Assembly: GCF_028745735.1 (NCBI RefSeq) | Contig: NZ_JAQZSM010000001.1 | Coordinates: 416,648-480,647, forward strand | Direction: 5' to 3' | DNA: 64,000 nt | DNA from: Roseinatronobacter alkalisoli | Lineage (GTDB): Bacteria; Pseudomonadota; Alphaproteobacteria; Rhodobacterales; Rhodobacteraceae | Shown here: one piece after another, positions 1 to 8,864 of the stretch | How positions within the stretch are numbered: the first letter of the stretch is position 1 | Layout of the letters: the number at the start of each line of letters is the position of its first letter | Made by a program: the position numbers and the translations under genes | Notes under the pieces: generated by a model | Told to the model about the DNA's origin: nothing | What the model saw: the letters and a program-made list of their open reading frames with translations, nothing else | Databases searched by the model: none

Positions 1-303
1 GTCATGGCCGACAAGAATACAACAGCGTCAGTGGCCCGACGCTGCCATACCCAACGCTATAGCACCTGCAATATGGCGATTGATAGGCGTGTTTCCCGCA
101 GTTAGCGCAACCAAATGCACGTTAGCGCAATATTAATACCGGCAGGAAATAAATGTGTTGCGAATTCGCACGATCCGGGACGAATCGCAGCCTTGCCAAC
201 TAACCTGACAAGTATTTTATTGCGTCTCACCTGTGCATGAGTGAATATGTGGCAAAAATAAGGCAGTCAGGCCGGTTACAGCAGCAGTGAAAAGGACAGG
301 CAT
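1..303. other. Upstream region of chvI; no gene seen
   Basis: No convincing coding frame. The stretch just before chvI is A/T-rich and contains a 10-base direct repeat (see 101-130). In related alphaproteobacteria the gene divergent from chvI is often pckA, so the left part may hold the promoter of a gene outside the window; this is inference from known synteny. A Shine-Dalgarno-like AAGGA lies just before the chvI ATG. Confidence 0.5.
101..130. promoter_or_regulatory. Direct repeat GTTAGCGCAA x2, possible operator
   Basis: GTTAGCGCAA occurs at 101-110 and again at 121-130, an exact repeat with 20-base periodicity, about two helical turns, so two protein copies could bind the same face. The left half resembles the GTTAGCGCTAAC-type palindrome reported for the LacI-family regulator CceR, which controls central carbon genes in Rhodobacter, but the right half does not complete it. 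Assignment to a regulator is speculative. Confidence 0.35.
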
Positions 304-1002
304 ATGTCGAGGATCGCACTTGTCGATGATGACAGGAACATTCTGACTTCCGTTTCGATTTGCCTGGAAGCAGAAGGTTTTGAAGTCGAAACCTATAATG
401 ACGGGCAATCCGCATTGGAAGCATTCAATCGCAAACTGCCGGATATGGCGGTTCTCGATATGAAGATGCCCCGCATGGACGGAATGGAATTGCTGCAGCG
501 CCTGCGCCAGAAAACCCAGATGCCGATCATCTTTCTGACCTCCAAGGATGATGAGATTGACGAGGTTCTGGGCCTGCGCATGGGGGCCGATGATTATGTG
601 AAAAAGCCCTTTTCACAACGACTTCTGGTGGAACGCATTCGCGCCCTTCTGCGGCGCAAGCAGGCCCTTGAAAGCGGCGATGACGGTGGCGAGGAAGCAA
701 AGACTATTGTTCGCGGCAATCTGGAAATGGACCCACTGCGCCATTCGGTGAAATGGAAGGGTAAGGATGTCACGCTGACCGTGACGGAATTCCTGCTGCT
801 TCAGGCTTTGGCGCAACGTCCGGGCGTGGTGAAATCCCGCGATCAGCTGATGGATGTCGCCTATGACGATCAGGTCTATGTCGATGACCGGACGATTGAC
901 AGCCACATCAAGCGCCTGCGCAAGAAGATGCGCAGCGTTGACGAAGAATTCTCTTCGATCGAAACCCTTTACGGGATCGGCTACAAGTATAACGAAGCCT
1001 GA
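304..1002 (+). CDS. chvI: Response regulator ChvI (OmpR family)
   Basis: 232 residues, normal for OmpR/PhoB regulators. An N-terminal receiver domain (about 1-120) carries the acidic pocket DDD at 8-10, the phospho-acceptor Asp52 in VLDMKMP and the VKKPF lysine motif. A C-terminal winged helix (about 135-230) contains the typical [14 protein letters not shown] recognition region. The ATG at 304 follows an AAGGA ribosome site. It is followed after 23 bases by the sensor kinase ChvG. In alphaproteobacteria ChvI-ChvG responds to acid and cell-envelope stress. Identity rests on both sequence and the chvI-chvG-hprK-rapZ context. Confidence 0.95.
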   Translation: MSRIALVDDDRNILTSVSICLEAEGFEVETYNDGQSALEAFNRKLPDMAVLDMKMPRMDGMELLQRLRQKTQMPIIFLTSKDDEIDEVLGLRMGADDYVKKPFSQRLLVERIRALLRRKQALESGDDGGEEAKTIVRGNLEMDPLRHSVKWKGKDVTLTVTEFLLLQALAQRPGVVKSRDQLMDVAYDDQVYVDDRTIDSHIKRLRKKMRSVDEEFSSIETLYGIGYKYNEA

Positions 1003-1025
1003 TATACGAGGGGTGGCCCTTTGGG

Positions 1026-2705
1026 GTGGCAGCAGGTGTTGGTGTGAAAACAGAAGTTGCAGCGTCCAGAACCGACGTTGTTCTTGGTGATGACTGGGTT
1101 GGACCTGGCGACGCGGTGGAATCCGAGGTGCGCGCCACCCGTGCCAAGCGCGGGTTTCTGAGTATTTCCAGTTCGCCACTTGCGCGCAAGATCGTGTTGT
1201 TCAACCTGGTTGCGTTGGTCATTTTGGTGGTCAGCGTCCTGTTTACCAACCCGTTTCGCGACAGTCTGCTGCGCCAGCAGGAACAAACGCTGGGCCAAAC
1301 CGCCCAGATTGTGGCTGATATCGTCGGCGCTGCTGGCGGGATAGAGGCATCAAAGGATGTTCTGGCCCGCCGTCTGACACTGGATCAGCGGTTCGAGATT
1401 GTTCTTGTCGCGACCGATGGCACGGTTGCGGCCCATTTGCACGGCAGCGAACGTCCCGGTTCTGAACCGGTAACCGAGAAAAGAACGTTCATCAGTGATT
1501 TGTTGACGCGGATATGGTCGGGCATGACCTATGTGACTGGGGCGCGGCTGGTCGAACAGCGCCCAGCGGAATTTTCCGAAGTTGCCCAGGCCCTTTTTGC
1601 GCGCAACCAGCAGGGCCACAGGGACAGCTACACCCATCGCGGCCCGAATGATGATATGTGGATTGCCGCTAGCGCGCCGGTGTTGAACAATGACGTGTTC
1701 GGTGGCGCCGTTATTCTGCGGCGTGATGCGCGCGATACTGCAACCCTGATGCGCCACGACCGTGAACAGGTCCTGCAGTTCTTTCTGATCGCGCTGCTTG
1801 TATCTATCGGACTTAGCTTCGTTCTGGCCTCGACAATCGCGAACCCGCTGGCTGATCTGGCGATGGCGGCGGAACTGGGCAAGCGGCGCGACGGGCGGCG
1901 CACCCATGCGGGGCGCGTGCGTATTCCGGACCTGACGGGGCGGCCGGATGAAATTGGCGATCTGTCGCGCGCGATGCGCGGGATGGTCAGCGCACTCTAT
2001 GACCGGGTTGAAGCGAACGAACAATTCGCAGCCGATGTGGCCCATGAAATCAAGAACCCGCTTGCATCCTTGCGTTCGGCGGTCGGGTCGCTGCGGATGG
2101 CCAAGCGCGAAGATCAGATACAGCGGCTTCTGGATGTGATCGAGCATGATGTGCGCAGGCTGGACCGGCTGGTTTCCGACACGTCGAATGCATCCCGTCT
2201 GGATGCGGAACTGGTCAAGGAAGAAGAAGAAGAATTCGATCTGATAAAACTTCTGGACAACCTGTGCGAACACCTGAGTCAGGAAGCTGTAAGCAAGGGG
2301 GTCGAATTCATCAAGTTGTTGCCCCAGGGGCCGATTCTGGTGACCGGGCTGGAAGGGCGGCTTGCGCAGGTATTCGTCAACCTGATCACCAATGCGATTT
2401 CCTTTTGCGAAGATGGTGATGCCGTGCGTATCTGGGCGCGCAAGCGCAATGAACGTCTGCTGATTGTCGTTGAAGATACCGGTCCCGGCATTCCCGACAA
2501 TGCGCTGCAAAAGGTGTTCAAAAGGTTCTATTCCGAACGTCCGGTCAAGCAGTTCGGGAACCATTCCGGACTTGGGCTTGCCATATCAAAACAGATTGTA
2601 GAGGCCCATCAGGGCGTGATCTGGGCAGAGAATATCCGCTTGCAGGATGCGCCACCGGGCAGTCCGCCACTTGGCGCACGGTTCGTTGTGGGCCTGCCGG
2701 TGTGA
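1026..2705 (+). CDS. chvG: Sensor histidine kinase ChvG
   Basis: 559 residues from a GTG start. A variable N-terminus (1-55) precedes a membrane helix (about 57-77), a periplasmic sensor region (about 78-240), a second helix (about 245-268), a HAMP region, the HisKA helix with the phosphorylated His in DVAHEIKNPLAS, and an HATPase domain with EDTGPGIPD and SGLGLAISKQIVEAH. It is the partner of ChvI immediately upstream. A run of glutamates (KEEEEEF) sits between the kinase subdomains. Its stop overlaps the GTG of hprK by 4 bases, indicating co-translation. In the family, periplasmic ExoR can hold ChvG inactive; ExoR is not in this window. Confidence 0.94.
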   Translation: MAAGVGVKTEVAASRTDVVLGDDWVGPGDAVESEVRATRAKRGFLSISSSPLARKIVLFNLVALVILVVSVLFTNPFRDSLLRQQEQTLGQTAQIVADIVGAAGGIEASKDVLARRLTLDQRFEIVLVATDGTVAAHLHGSERPGSEPVTEKRTFISDLLTRIWSGMTYVTGARLVEQRPAEFSEVAQALFARNQQGHRDSYTHRGPNDDMWIAASAPVLNNDVFGGAVILRRDARDTATLMRHDREQVLQFFLIALLVSIGLSFVLASTIANPLADLAMAAELGKRRDGRRTHAGRVRIPDLTGRPDEIGDLSRAMRGMVSALYDRVEANEQFAADVAHEIKNPLASLRSAVGSLRMAKREDQIQRLLDVIEHDVRRLDRLVSDTSNASRLDAELVKEEEEEFDLIKLLDNLCEHLSQEAVSKGVEFIKLLPQGPILVTGLEGRLAQVFVNLITNAISFCEDGDAVRIWARKRNERLLIVVEDTGPGIPDNALQKVFKRFYSERPVKQFGNHSGLGLAISKQIVEAHQGVIWAENIRLQDAPPGSPPLGARFVVGLPV

Positions 2706-3160
2706 GGGCGCAAGCCGAAACCCTGCTGCATGCAAGCACAGTGGCTTTCGAAACAGCCGATGGATGGCACGCAATTGCCCTGAACGGGCGTTCCGGGGCC
2801 GGGAAATCCGAACTCGCGCTTGAACTGATGGCGTCTGGGGCGCGGCTGGTTGCCGATGATCAGACCCGCATTATTCGCGATGGGGCCTTGCTGTTAGCCG
2901 ACGCGCCTGCGCCTATCCGGGGCATGATCGAAATGCGCGGTATGGGCCTGATACGTGCGGCACCCCTGTCGATGGTGCGGTTGTCACTGATGGTTAATCT
3001 GGACGTGACGGAAACGGCCCGCCTGCCGGAATATCACCAGACATCTGTACTGGGGGTTGATGTGCCAACATTATACAAAGTCGGGAGCAGGGCTTTCCCT
3101 GCTGCTTTGCGGCAATATGTGCTTACGCAATCGTGGCTTGATCGGGACGAACCGGGATGA
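2702..3160 (+). CDS. hprK: HPr kinase/phosphorylase, short alpha-type
   Basis: 152 residues, about half the length of the Firmicute enzyme because the N-terminal domain is absent, as is normal in alphaproteobacteria. The Walker A loop is G29-S36 (GRSGAGKS) and the HprK signature region reads EMRGMGLI. The enzyme phosphorylates a serine of HPr and removes it again. The HPr encoded at 4535 has Ser46, so the substrate site is present in the same operon. The GTG start overlaps chvG and the stop overlaps rapZ in an ATGA. Confidence 0.93.
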   Translation: MRAQAETLLHASTVAFETADGWHAIALNGRSGAGKSELALELMASGARLVADDQTRIIRDGALLLADAPAPIRGMIEMRGMGLIRAAPLSMVRLSLMVNLDVTETARLPEYHQTSVLGVDVPTLYKVGSRAFPAALRQYVLTQSWLDRDEPG

Positions 3161-4089
3161 GCAAGGCTTCTGACAATACATCGCAGGACGATGGCTTTCC
3201 GCAGGATGCTGAACGCCTGATCCTGATAACCGGCCCGGCGGGATCGGGGCGCAGCACAGCGCTGAAAGCGTTGGAAGATGTGGGGTTTGAAGCGATTGAC
3301 AATATGCCGTCATCGCTGGTGCCGCGACTTGTCAGATCGCCTTTGCCGCGCCCGCTGGCCCTGGGTATTGATACGCGCAACCGTGATTTTTCGGTAAATT
3401 CCGTTCTGACACTGGTGGAAATGCTGGCGGGGCTGCCAGGCCTTGATTTTGAACTGGTGTATCTGGACTGCGCCCCCGGAACGCTGATCCGGCGGTTTTC
3501 GGAAACGCGCAGGCGCCATCCGCTGCGCCCCGATGCGCCGGTCAGGGATGGTGTCGAACTGGAACTGAACCTGCTTGCACCAATGCGTCAGCGCGCTGAT
3601 GTGCTGATCGACACCAATGCCATGACACCGCATGACCTGCGTGCCGAAATCCATAAGTTGTTTGACAGGGACGGGCAGGGCGGGATGCATGTGCAGATTC
3701 AGTCATTTTCGTTCAAGCGCGGATTGCCTGCTGCGGTTGACATGGTTTTTGACTGCCGTTTCCTGCAAAACCCGCATTGGAACCCAGATCTGCGCGCCTT
3801 TGACGGGCGCGACCCGAAAGTGGCGGCTTTCGTCGCCAGTGATCCGCGGTTTGGTCCTTTCTTTGAGCGCGTACTCGGTATGGTTGAGAGCTTGCTTCCA
3901 GAATTCGCGCATGAGGGGAAATCGCATCTGACAATCGCTTTCGGATGCACTGGCGGACGTCACAGATCGGTTGCAACTGCAGAAAAACTGGTCGAATCCC
4001 TTGCACAGACCAAGTGGCGCGTGTCTAAACGCCATAGGGAACTGGAACGCGTTTCGGCATTGCTGCCGAAGGTTGGCAAAGATGAGTAA
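3157..4089 (+). CDS. rapZ: RapZ-family RNase adapter / nucleotide-binding protein
   Basis: 310 residues, a little longer than the roughly 285 of E. coli RapZ. The N-terminal P-loop is GPAGSGRST, with Arg where most P-loops have Lys. The region FEAIDNMPSSLVPRL and the C-terminal IAFGCTGGRHRSVATAEKL match the family. RapZ in enterobacteria delivers small RNAs to RNase E to control glucosamine-6-phosphate synthase; the role in alphaproteobacteria is less certain. The ATG overlaps the hprK stop by 4 bases, so it is translated with the PTS regulatory genes. Confidence 0.93.
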   Translation: MSKASDNTSQDDGFPQDAERLILITGPAGSGRSTALKALEDVGFEAIDNMPSSLVPRLVRSPLPRPLALGIDTRNRDFSVNSVLTLVEMLAGLPGLDFELVYLDCAPGTLIRRFSETRRRHPLRPDAPVRDGVELELNLLAPMRQRADVLIDTNAMTPHDLRAEIHKLFDRDGQGGMHVQIQSFSFKRGLPAAVDMVFDCRFLQNPHWNPDLRAFDGRDPKVAAFVASDPRFGPFFERVLGMVESLLPEFAHEGKSHLTIAFGCTGGRHRSVATAEKLVESLAQTKWRVSKRHRELERVSALLPKVGKDE

Positions 4090-4098
4090 GGTCTGGGC

Positions 4099-4497
4099 GT
4101 GATCGGAATCGTGATCGTCGCACATGGGGGGCTGGCGCGGGAATATCTCGCGGCAATTGAACATGTGATCGGCAAACAGAATGGTATCCGGGCGATCGCG
4201 ATCGAATATGATCACGACCGCGATGCCAAGAAGCTGGAAATTCTGGACGCAGTTGATGCGGTTGATACCGGACAAGGTGTGATCGTTGTCACGGACATGT
4301 TCGGTGGCTCTCCGTCGAACCTGTCGCTGCCTGCCTGCGCATCGCCGAACCGGCGCATTCTATACGGAGCGAATTTGCCCATGCTGATAAAGCTTGCGAA
4401 ATCGCGCGATCTGCCGATGCAGGACGCAACCACTGCCGCACTGGATGCCGGCCGCAAATACATTAATTCACTTGAAATCGGCGGTCAGGGTGTATGA
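4099..4497 (+). CDS. PTS mannose-type EIIA component
   Basis: 132 residues from a GTG start 9 bases after rapZ. The active-site histidine is His9 in IVIVAHGGLA, and the VVTDMFGGSPSN motif is typical of EIIA-Man. No membrane EIIB/EIIC component is encoded nearby, so this protein probably works in a regulatory phosphorelay (EI-HPr-EIIA) rather than sugar uptake. Such truncated PTS chains next to hprK and HPr are characteristic of alphaproteobacteria. Confidence 0.93.
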   Translation: MIGIVIVAHGGLAREYLAAIEHVIGKQNGIRAIAIEYDHDRDAKKLEILDAVDAVDTGQGVIVVTDMFGGSPSNLSLPACASPNRRILYGANLPMLIKLAKSRDLPMQDATTAALDAGRKYINSLEIGGQGV

Positions 4498-4534
4498 ATA
4501 ACTGCCTGACGCTGCTGAAGGAATACAATTCACG

Positions 4535-4804
4535 ATGGTCGAACTGGTGTTGGAAATCATAAATGAAAAGGGTCTGCATGCGCGGGCCTCTGCCAAGTTT
4601 GTCGAAGTGGTGGAACGCCATGACGCCACCGCAGAAGTCAGTAAGGACGGCATGAGCGTGCCGGGGGATTCCATCATGGGCCTGTTGATGCTGGCCGCAT
4701 CGCGCGGCACATCCATCAATGTCAGCATTCGCGGGGAACAGGCACAGGATCTGGCGGATGCCCTGCGCCATCTGGTCAGTGACCGTTTCGGAGAGCGGAT
4801 GTAA
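4535..4804 (+). CDS. ptsH: Phosphocarrier protein HPr
   Basis: 89 residues. His15 in GLHARASAKF is the site phosphorylated by enzyme I, and Ser46 in GDSIMGLLML is the regulatory site targeted by HprK, encoded in the same operon. Both key residues are intact. Enzyme I is not in this window. It is the last gene of the chvI operon and is followed by a strong intrinsic terminator. It may equally be named as the nitrogen-type NPr. Confidence 0.93.
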   Translation: MVELVLEIINEKGLHARASAKFVEVVERHDATAEVSKDGMSVPGDSIMGLLMLAASRGTSINVSIRGEQAQDLADALRHLVSDRFGERM

Positions 4805-4833
4805 TCACGAATCCCATCATGATGCGGCCAGTC

Positions 4834-4866
4834 AAAAGCCGGGGCTTTGTTCAAGCCCCGGCTTTT
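4834..4866 (+). terminator. Rho-independent terminator after HPr
   Basis: AAAAGCCGGGGC and GCCCCGGCTTTT form a 12-base-pair stem around a short loop (TTTGTTCAA), with A and T tracts on either side, so it can work in both directions. It closes the operon from the left and lies ahead of the convergent NYN gene. Confidence 0.85.
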
Positions 4867-4908
4867 ATTGTGTTTCAGAAATAGGTAGCAAGGCAGATCG
4901 TGTTCGCC

Positions 4909-5481
4909 TTACTCCACGGATTCCTGTTCCTGCGGTTGGTCAAAGCGTGGCTCACGCGGGGGGCGACCAATCACGTCACGCAATTCATCCAGCTCGATGA
5001 AATTGTCGGCCTGGCGGCGCAATTCATCCGCAATCATGGGCGGCTGGCTGCGAATCGTTGAAACCACCGATACGCGCACACCCTGACGTTGCAGGCTTTC
5101 GACCAGAGGGCGAAAATCCCCGTCACCGGAAAACAGCACTGCATGGTCCAGTCGCGGCGCAAGTTCCATCGCATCCACGGCCAGCTCGATATCCATGTTG
5201 CCCTTGACCTTCCGGCGCCCCATGGAATCAGTGTATTCCTTCGCGGCCTTTGTCACCATGCTGTAACCATTATAGTGTAACCAATCGACCAACGGGCGGA
5301 TGGGGGAATATTCGTCGTTTTCCAGCAATGCGGTGTAGTAGAATGCACGCAGCAATTTGCCACGGCGCATGAATTCCTGTCGCAGAAGTTTATAGTCAAT
5401 GTCGAAACCAAGTGCTTTTCCGGCGGCGTAAAGGTTCGATCCGTCGATGAAAAGCGCCAGGCGCTCATCTTTGTAAAACAT
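4909..5481 (-). CDS. NYN domain protein (LabA/DUF88-like putative RNase)
   Basis: 190 residues. The PIN-like NYN fold is indicated by acidic motifs LALFIDGSNLY near the start, DIELAVDAMEL in the middle and AVLFSGDGDFRPLVE, which supply the predicted metal-binding aspartates of the active site. The family contains ribonucleases and proteins of unknown role; the substrate here is unknown. It is convergent with the HPr operon and divergent from folK with a short shared promoter region. Confidence 0.88.
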   Translation of the reverse strand: MFYKDERLALFIDGSNLYAAGKALGFDIDYKLLRQEFMRRGKLLRAFYYTALLENDEYSPIRPLVDWLHYNGYSMVTKAAKEYTDSMGRRKVKGNMDIELAVDAMELAPRLDHAVLFSGDGDFRPLVESLQRQGVRVSVVSTIRSQPPMIADELRRQADNFIELDELRDVIGRPPREPRFDQPQEQESVE

Positions 5482-5582
5482 AGTTTTACCTTTGTGTTTT
5501 TTAACCTATCACACCACGACTTTCTCGAATACGTATGATGGCTATGCCTGATATCCAAAGTCCATCAAGGACAGATTCATAC

Positions 5583-6173
5583 ATGCTAGATATCGCAAAC
5601 CGGTCCGAGTTCAATCCGATCCTTGTTGCACTCGGGTCAAACCTGGCGGGGCATTCGGATAGTCCGATTGCCCAACTGCGCGGCGCGATTGACGAAATGT
5701 CAAAAAAATCCTTTAAAATTATAGCCAGAAGCCGGTGTTTTCGCACGCCGTGCTTTCCCGCAGGTGCCGGGCCTGATTTCGTGAATGCCGTGATCGTGTG
5801 TGAATGTGATCTTGGTCCGCGTGCCGTTCTGGATGCTTTGCATAGTATTGAAGATGCAGCAGGGCGGCATCGGTCTGCCCGCTGGCAGGCGCGTGTTCTG
5901 GACCTTGATCTGCTGGCGATGGGGGGGCAGGTTCTGCCTGATATGCCGACCTACCGGCAATGGGCGGAACTGGAACCCGGGCAGCAAATGAAACAAGCCC
6001 CGCCAGAGCTGATCTTGCCGCACCCCCGCATTCAGGACCGTGGCTTTGTTCTGGTGCCGCTGATGGATGTTGCCCCGGATTGGGTGCATCCGGTTAGTGG
6101 CCAAACGGTGCGGGCGATGCATGCCGCGCTTGATCCGGCGGAATTGGCGCAAATTACCCCGATTTCACACTGA
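5583..6173 (+). CDS. folK: 6-hydroxymethyl-dihydropterin pyrophosphokinase
   Basis: Folate biosynthesis: transfers pyrophosphate from ATP to 6-hydroxymethyl-7,8-dihydropterin. The core opens with ILVALGSNLAGH and includes RSRCFRTPCFP, ARVLDLDLLAMG and LPHPRIQDRGFVLVPL, the last being the family signature. I chose the ATG at 5583 (196 residues) because AAGGA lies about 10 bases upstream; an in-frame ATG at 5535 would add 16 residues but has no clear ribosome site. It stands alone in its folate pathway here, upstream of rpoZ. Confidence 0.92.
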   Translation: MLDIANRSEFNPILVALGSNLAGHSDSPIAQLRGAIDEMSKKSFKIIARSRCFRTPCFPAGAGPDFVNAVIVCECDLGPRAVLDALHSIEDAAGRHRSARWQARVLDLDLLAMGGQVLPDMPTYRQWAELEPGQQMKQAPPELILPHPRIQDRGFVLVPLMDVAPDWVHPVSGQTVRAMHAALDPAELAQITPISH

Positions 6174-6201
6174 TGCGCATGGAATTGTGACTTGCGGACG
6201 C

Positions 6202-6230
6202 TTGCACAAAGGTGATTCGCGCAGTATGCA
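6202..6230 (+). promoter_or_regulatory. Putative sigma-70 promoter of rpoZ
   Basis: TTGCAC at 6202-6207 and TATGCA at 6225-6230 are separated by 17 bases, the spacing preferred by housekeeping sigma factors. It lies 43 bases before the rpoZ ATG in the folK-rpoZ gap. Prediction by eye only. Confidence 0.35.
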
Positions 6231-6272
6231 GCAACTTCTGGCCCACATCTGTTCTGAAATTGGAGTCTGCCC

Positions 6273-6632
6273 ATGGCCCGCGTAACGGTAGAAGATTGCG
6301 TTGACAAGGTTCCCAACCGCTTCGAACTGGTCGCTTTGGCGGCACATCGTGCGCGTGAAATCGCTGCTGGTGCACCCATCACTGTTGACCGCGACAATGA
6401 TAAGAACCCGGTCGTTTCCTTGCGCGAAATCGCGGATGAAACGCAATCAGCCGATGAGTTGCGCGAGCGTCTGATCGAAAGCCTGCAAACCCAGATCGAG
6501 GTTGACCTGCCCGAAGATGACAACATGGCGTTGTTGATGGGCCGCGCCGAACAGGACAAGCCCGAAGAAGACAGCATGAGCGAAGAGCAGATGCTGCGCG
6601 CGCTGATGGAGGCGCAGGGGCAGGCAGGCTGA
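6273..6632 (+). CDS. rpoZ: RNA polymerase omega subunit
   Basis: 119 residues. The start [20 protein letters not shown] and the segment [12 protein letters not shown] are typical of omega, which helps assemble the beta' subunit and forms part of a ppGpp binding site in some bacteria. It lies directly upstream of the (p)ppGpp synthetase/hydrolase gene, a conserved pairing. The acidic C-terminal tail is typical of alphaproteobacterial versions. Confidence 0.95.
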   Translation: MARVTVEDCVDKVPNRFELVALAAHRAREIAAGAPITVDRDNDKNPVVSLREIADETQSADELRERLIESLQTQIEVDLPEDDNMALLMGRAEQDKPEEDSMSEEQMLRALMEAQGQAG

Positions 6633-6640
6633 AGTGTCGC

Positions 6641-6664
6641 GCTGGCGGGCATAACACCGCCAGC
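6641..6664 (+). terminator. Hairpin between rpoZ and rsh, no T tract
   Basis: GCTGGCGG and CCGCCAGC form an 8-base-pair stem with an 8-base loop. There is no following T run, so it is more likely a mRNA-stabilising or partial attenuating structure than a full intrinsic terminator. Confidence 0.35.
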
Positions 6665-6706
6665 CCGTGACCTGACAGGAATATTTTCGGGGAAGGTTAT
6701 TCGCGC

Positions 6707-8824
6707 GTGATCACACTTGCTGATCTGATCGCTTTGGTGCGCAACTATAACCCGAAAACGGATGAAGACCTTATTCGTCGCGCCTGGGTTTACGGCGAAG
6801 CGATGCATGAAGGCCAGTTCCGGCATTCGGGAGAGCCTTATTTCACGCATCCGGTCGCCGTTGCCGCGTTGCTGACAGAAATGCGTCTGGATGACTCCAC
6901 GCTTGTCACGGCGCTTTTGCACGATACGATCGAAGACACCAAATCGACCTATTCCGAGGTCGCGCAGATGTTTGGCGAAGAAATTGCCGAACTTGTCGAC
7001 GGTGTTACCAAGCTGACAAACCTGCAGATTTCGTCATCCGAGGCGAAACAAGCAGAGAATATCCGCAAACTGCTGATTGCCATGTCGCGCGATTTGCGTG
7101 TCATTCTGGTGAAGCTGGCGGACCGCTTGCACAATATGCGCACCATCAGGTCCATGAAACCCGCCAAGCAGGCCCAGAAAGCCCGTGAAACCATGGATAT
7201 CTATGCGCCTTTGGCAGGGCGCATGGGCATGCAATGGATGCGCGAGGAACTGGAGGATCTGGCGTTCCGGGTGCTGAACCCGGAAGCGCGCAATTCCATC
7301 CTGCGCCGGTTTATCACGCTTCAGCGCGAGGCGGGGGACGTGCTGCACCGGATCAGCGGTGATATCCGCACCGAACTGGAACGTGCCGAAATCGACGCTG
7401 TTGTGTTCGGGCGCGCGAAGAAACCGTATTCCATCTGGCGCAAGATGCAGGAAAAGGAACTTGCCTTTTCGCGGCTGTCCGACATTTACGGGTTTCGCAT
7501 CATCACCAATTCGGTTGATGAATGCTATACTGTTCTGGGGCTGATGCATGGCCGCTGGCGTGCTGTGCCGGGGCGTTTCAAGGATTATATCAGCCAGCCG
7601 AAATCGAACGGTTACCGGTCCATTCATACCACAGTGTCGGGACGCGATGGCAAGCGCGTTGAAATCCAGATACGAACCCGCGAAATGCACGAAGTGGCGG
7701 AAGCGGGTGTTGCTGCGCATTGGGCGTATCGCGACGGTGAACGCAGCGTGAACCCGTTTGCGGTTGACCCCGCCAAATGGATCGCCACCCTGACCGAAGG
7801 CCTGGGTTCCGAAGAGGATCACGACGCATTTCTGGAACATGTCAAACTGGAAATGTATTCTGATCAGGCGTTTTGCTTCACGCCCAAGGGGGACGTGATT
7901 CAGTTGCCGCGCGGGGCGACGCCGCTTGATTTCGCCTATGCGATCCATACGCGCATCGGCAATAGCTGTGTGTCCGCAAAGGTGGACGGGCTGCGCGTGC
8001 CGCTATGGACGCGCCTGCGCAATGGTCAGTCGGTCGAAATCATTACCGCCGAGGGGCAACGGCCACAGGCAAGCTGGATAGACATCGTTGCCACAGGGCG
8101 CGCGAAAGCTGCCATCCGCCGGTCACTGCGCGATGAGGACCGCGCGCGCTTCATGCGTCTGGGCGGCGAATTGCTGCGTGCCGCGTTTGAGAATGCAGGC
8201 CGCGACATGAGTAATAAGGCGCTGGCGACAGCTGCCAAGATCATGGGCATTTCTGATGCAGCGGAATTGCGCGCGCGCGTTGGCGCGGCTGAAATCAGCG
8301 CACGGCGGGTTGTGGCGGCGCTGTATCCGGATGGCGTGTCCGAGACCCCGCAGGTCGATGCCTCGCGCCCTGTCCTGGGTCTGAATGCTGATCAGTCCTT
8401 TCGCCGCGCCGCCTGCTGTCAGCCGTTGCCGGGGGAACGTATTGTCGGGATTACCTACCGTGGCAAAGGGGTGGTGGCCCATGCGATGGATTGCGACGCC
8501 CTGGCAGAATTCGAGGACCAGCCCGACCGCTGGATTGACCTGCGCTGGCAGGACGGTACACATCCCGCAGTATATGGTGTGACCTTGGACCTGACGATTT
8601 CGAATGATGCCGGCGTATTGGGGCGCGTCTGCAGCTTGATCGGCGAGCATAAGGCGAATATCTCGGATTTGCGCTTTATGGATCGCAAACCGGATTTTTA
8701 CCGTCTTATGGTTGAGGTGGAAATGCGCGGCGTGTCACATTTGCACGAAGTGATGACCGCGCTTGAAGCCGAAACGTCCGTTGCGCGTATTCTGCGGACA
8801 CGCGATCCGTCCCTGCGCCCATGA
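6707..8824 (+). CDS. rsh: Bifunctional (p)ppGpp synthetase/hydrolase (Rel/Spo)
   Basis: 705 residues from a GTG start. Domain order: HD hydrolase (HPVAVAALL, LLHDTIEDT, about 20-200), synthetase (FSRLSDIYGFRI, SNGYRSIHTTV, about 230-350), TGS (KGDVIQLPRGATPLDFAYAIH, about 390-450) and a C-terminal ACT domain (TISNDAGVLGRV onward). Both catalytic halves look intact, as expected of the single alphaproteobacterial Rsh. It makes and degrades the stringent-response alarmone in the cytoplasm. The neighbourhood rpoZ-rsh-DUF2062-pdxJ-acpS is conserved. Confidence 0.95.
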   Translation: MITLADLIALVRNYNPKTDEDLIRRAWVYGEAMHEGQFRHSGEPYFTHPVAVAALLTEMRLDDSTLVTALLHDTIEDTKSTYSEVAQMFGEEIAELVDGVTKLTNLQISSSEAKQAENIRKLLIAMSRDLRVILVKLADRLHNMRTIRSMKPAKQAQKARETMDIYAPLAGRMGMQWMREELEDLAFRVLNPEARNSILRRFITLQREAGDVLHRISGDIRTELERAEIDAVVFGRAKKPYSIWRKMQEKELAFSRLSDIYGFRIITNSVDECYTVLGLMHGRWRAVPGRFKDYISQPKSNGYRSIHTTVSGRDGKRVEIQIRTREMHEVAEAGVAAHWAYRDGERSVNPFAVDPAKWIATLTEGLGSEEDHDAFLEHVKLEMYSDQAFCFTPKGDVIQLPRGATPLDFAYAIHTRIGNSCVSAKVDGLRVPLWTRLRNGQSVEIITAEGQRPQASWIDIVATGRAKAAIRRSLRDEDRARFMRLGGELLRAAFENAGRDMSNKALATAAKIMGISDAAELRARVGAAEISARRVVAALYPDGVSETPQVDASRPVLGLNADQSFRRAACCQPLPGERIVGITYRGKGVVAHAMDCDALAEFEDQPDRWIDLRWQDGTHPAVYGVTLDLTISNDAGVLGRVCSLIGEHKANISDLRFMDRKPDFYRLMVEVEMRGVSHLHEVMTALEAETSVARILRTRDPSLRP

Positions 8825-8864
8825 CTGGCCTGGCCGGGTCAGGTTGAATGAAGGTCTGCCGCCC

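Noticed and set aside
1350..2564. 404-codon minus-strand frame opposite chvG
   Set aside because: Shadow of a high-GC coding gene; chvG has clear domains and this frame has none.
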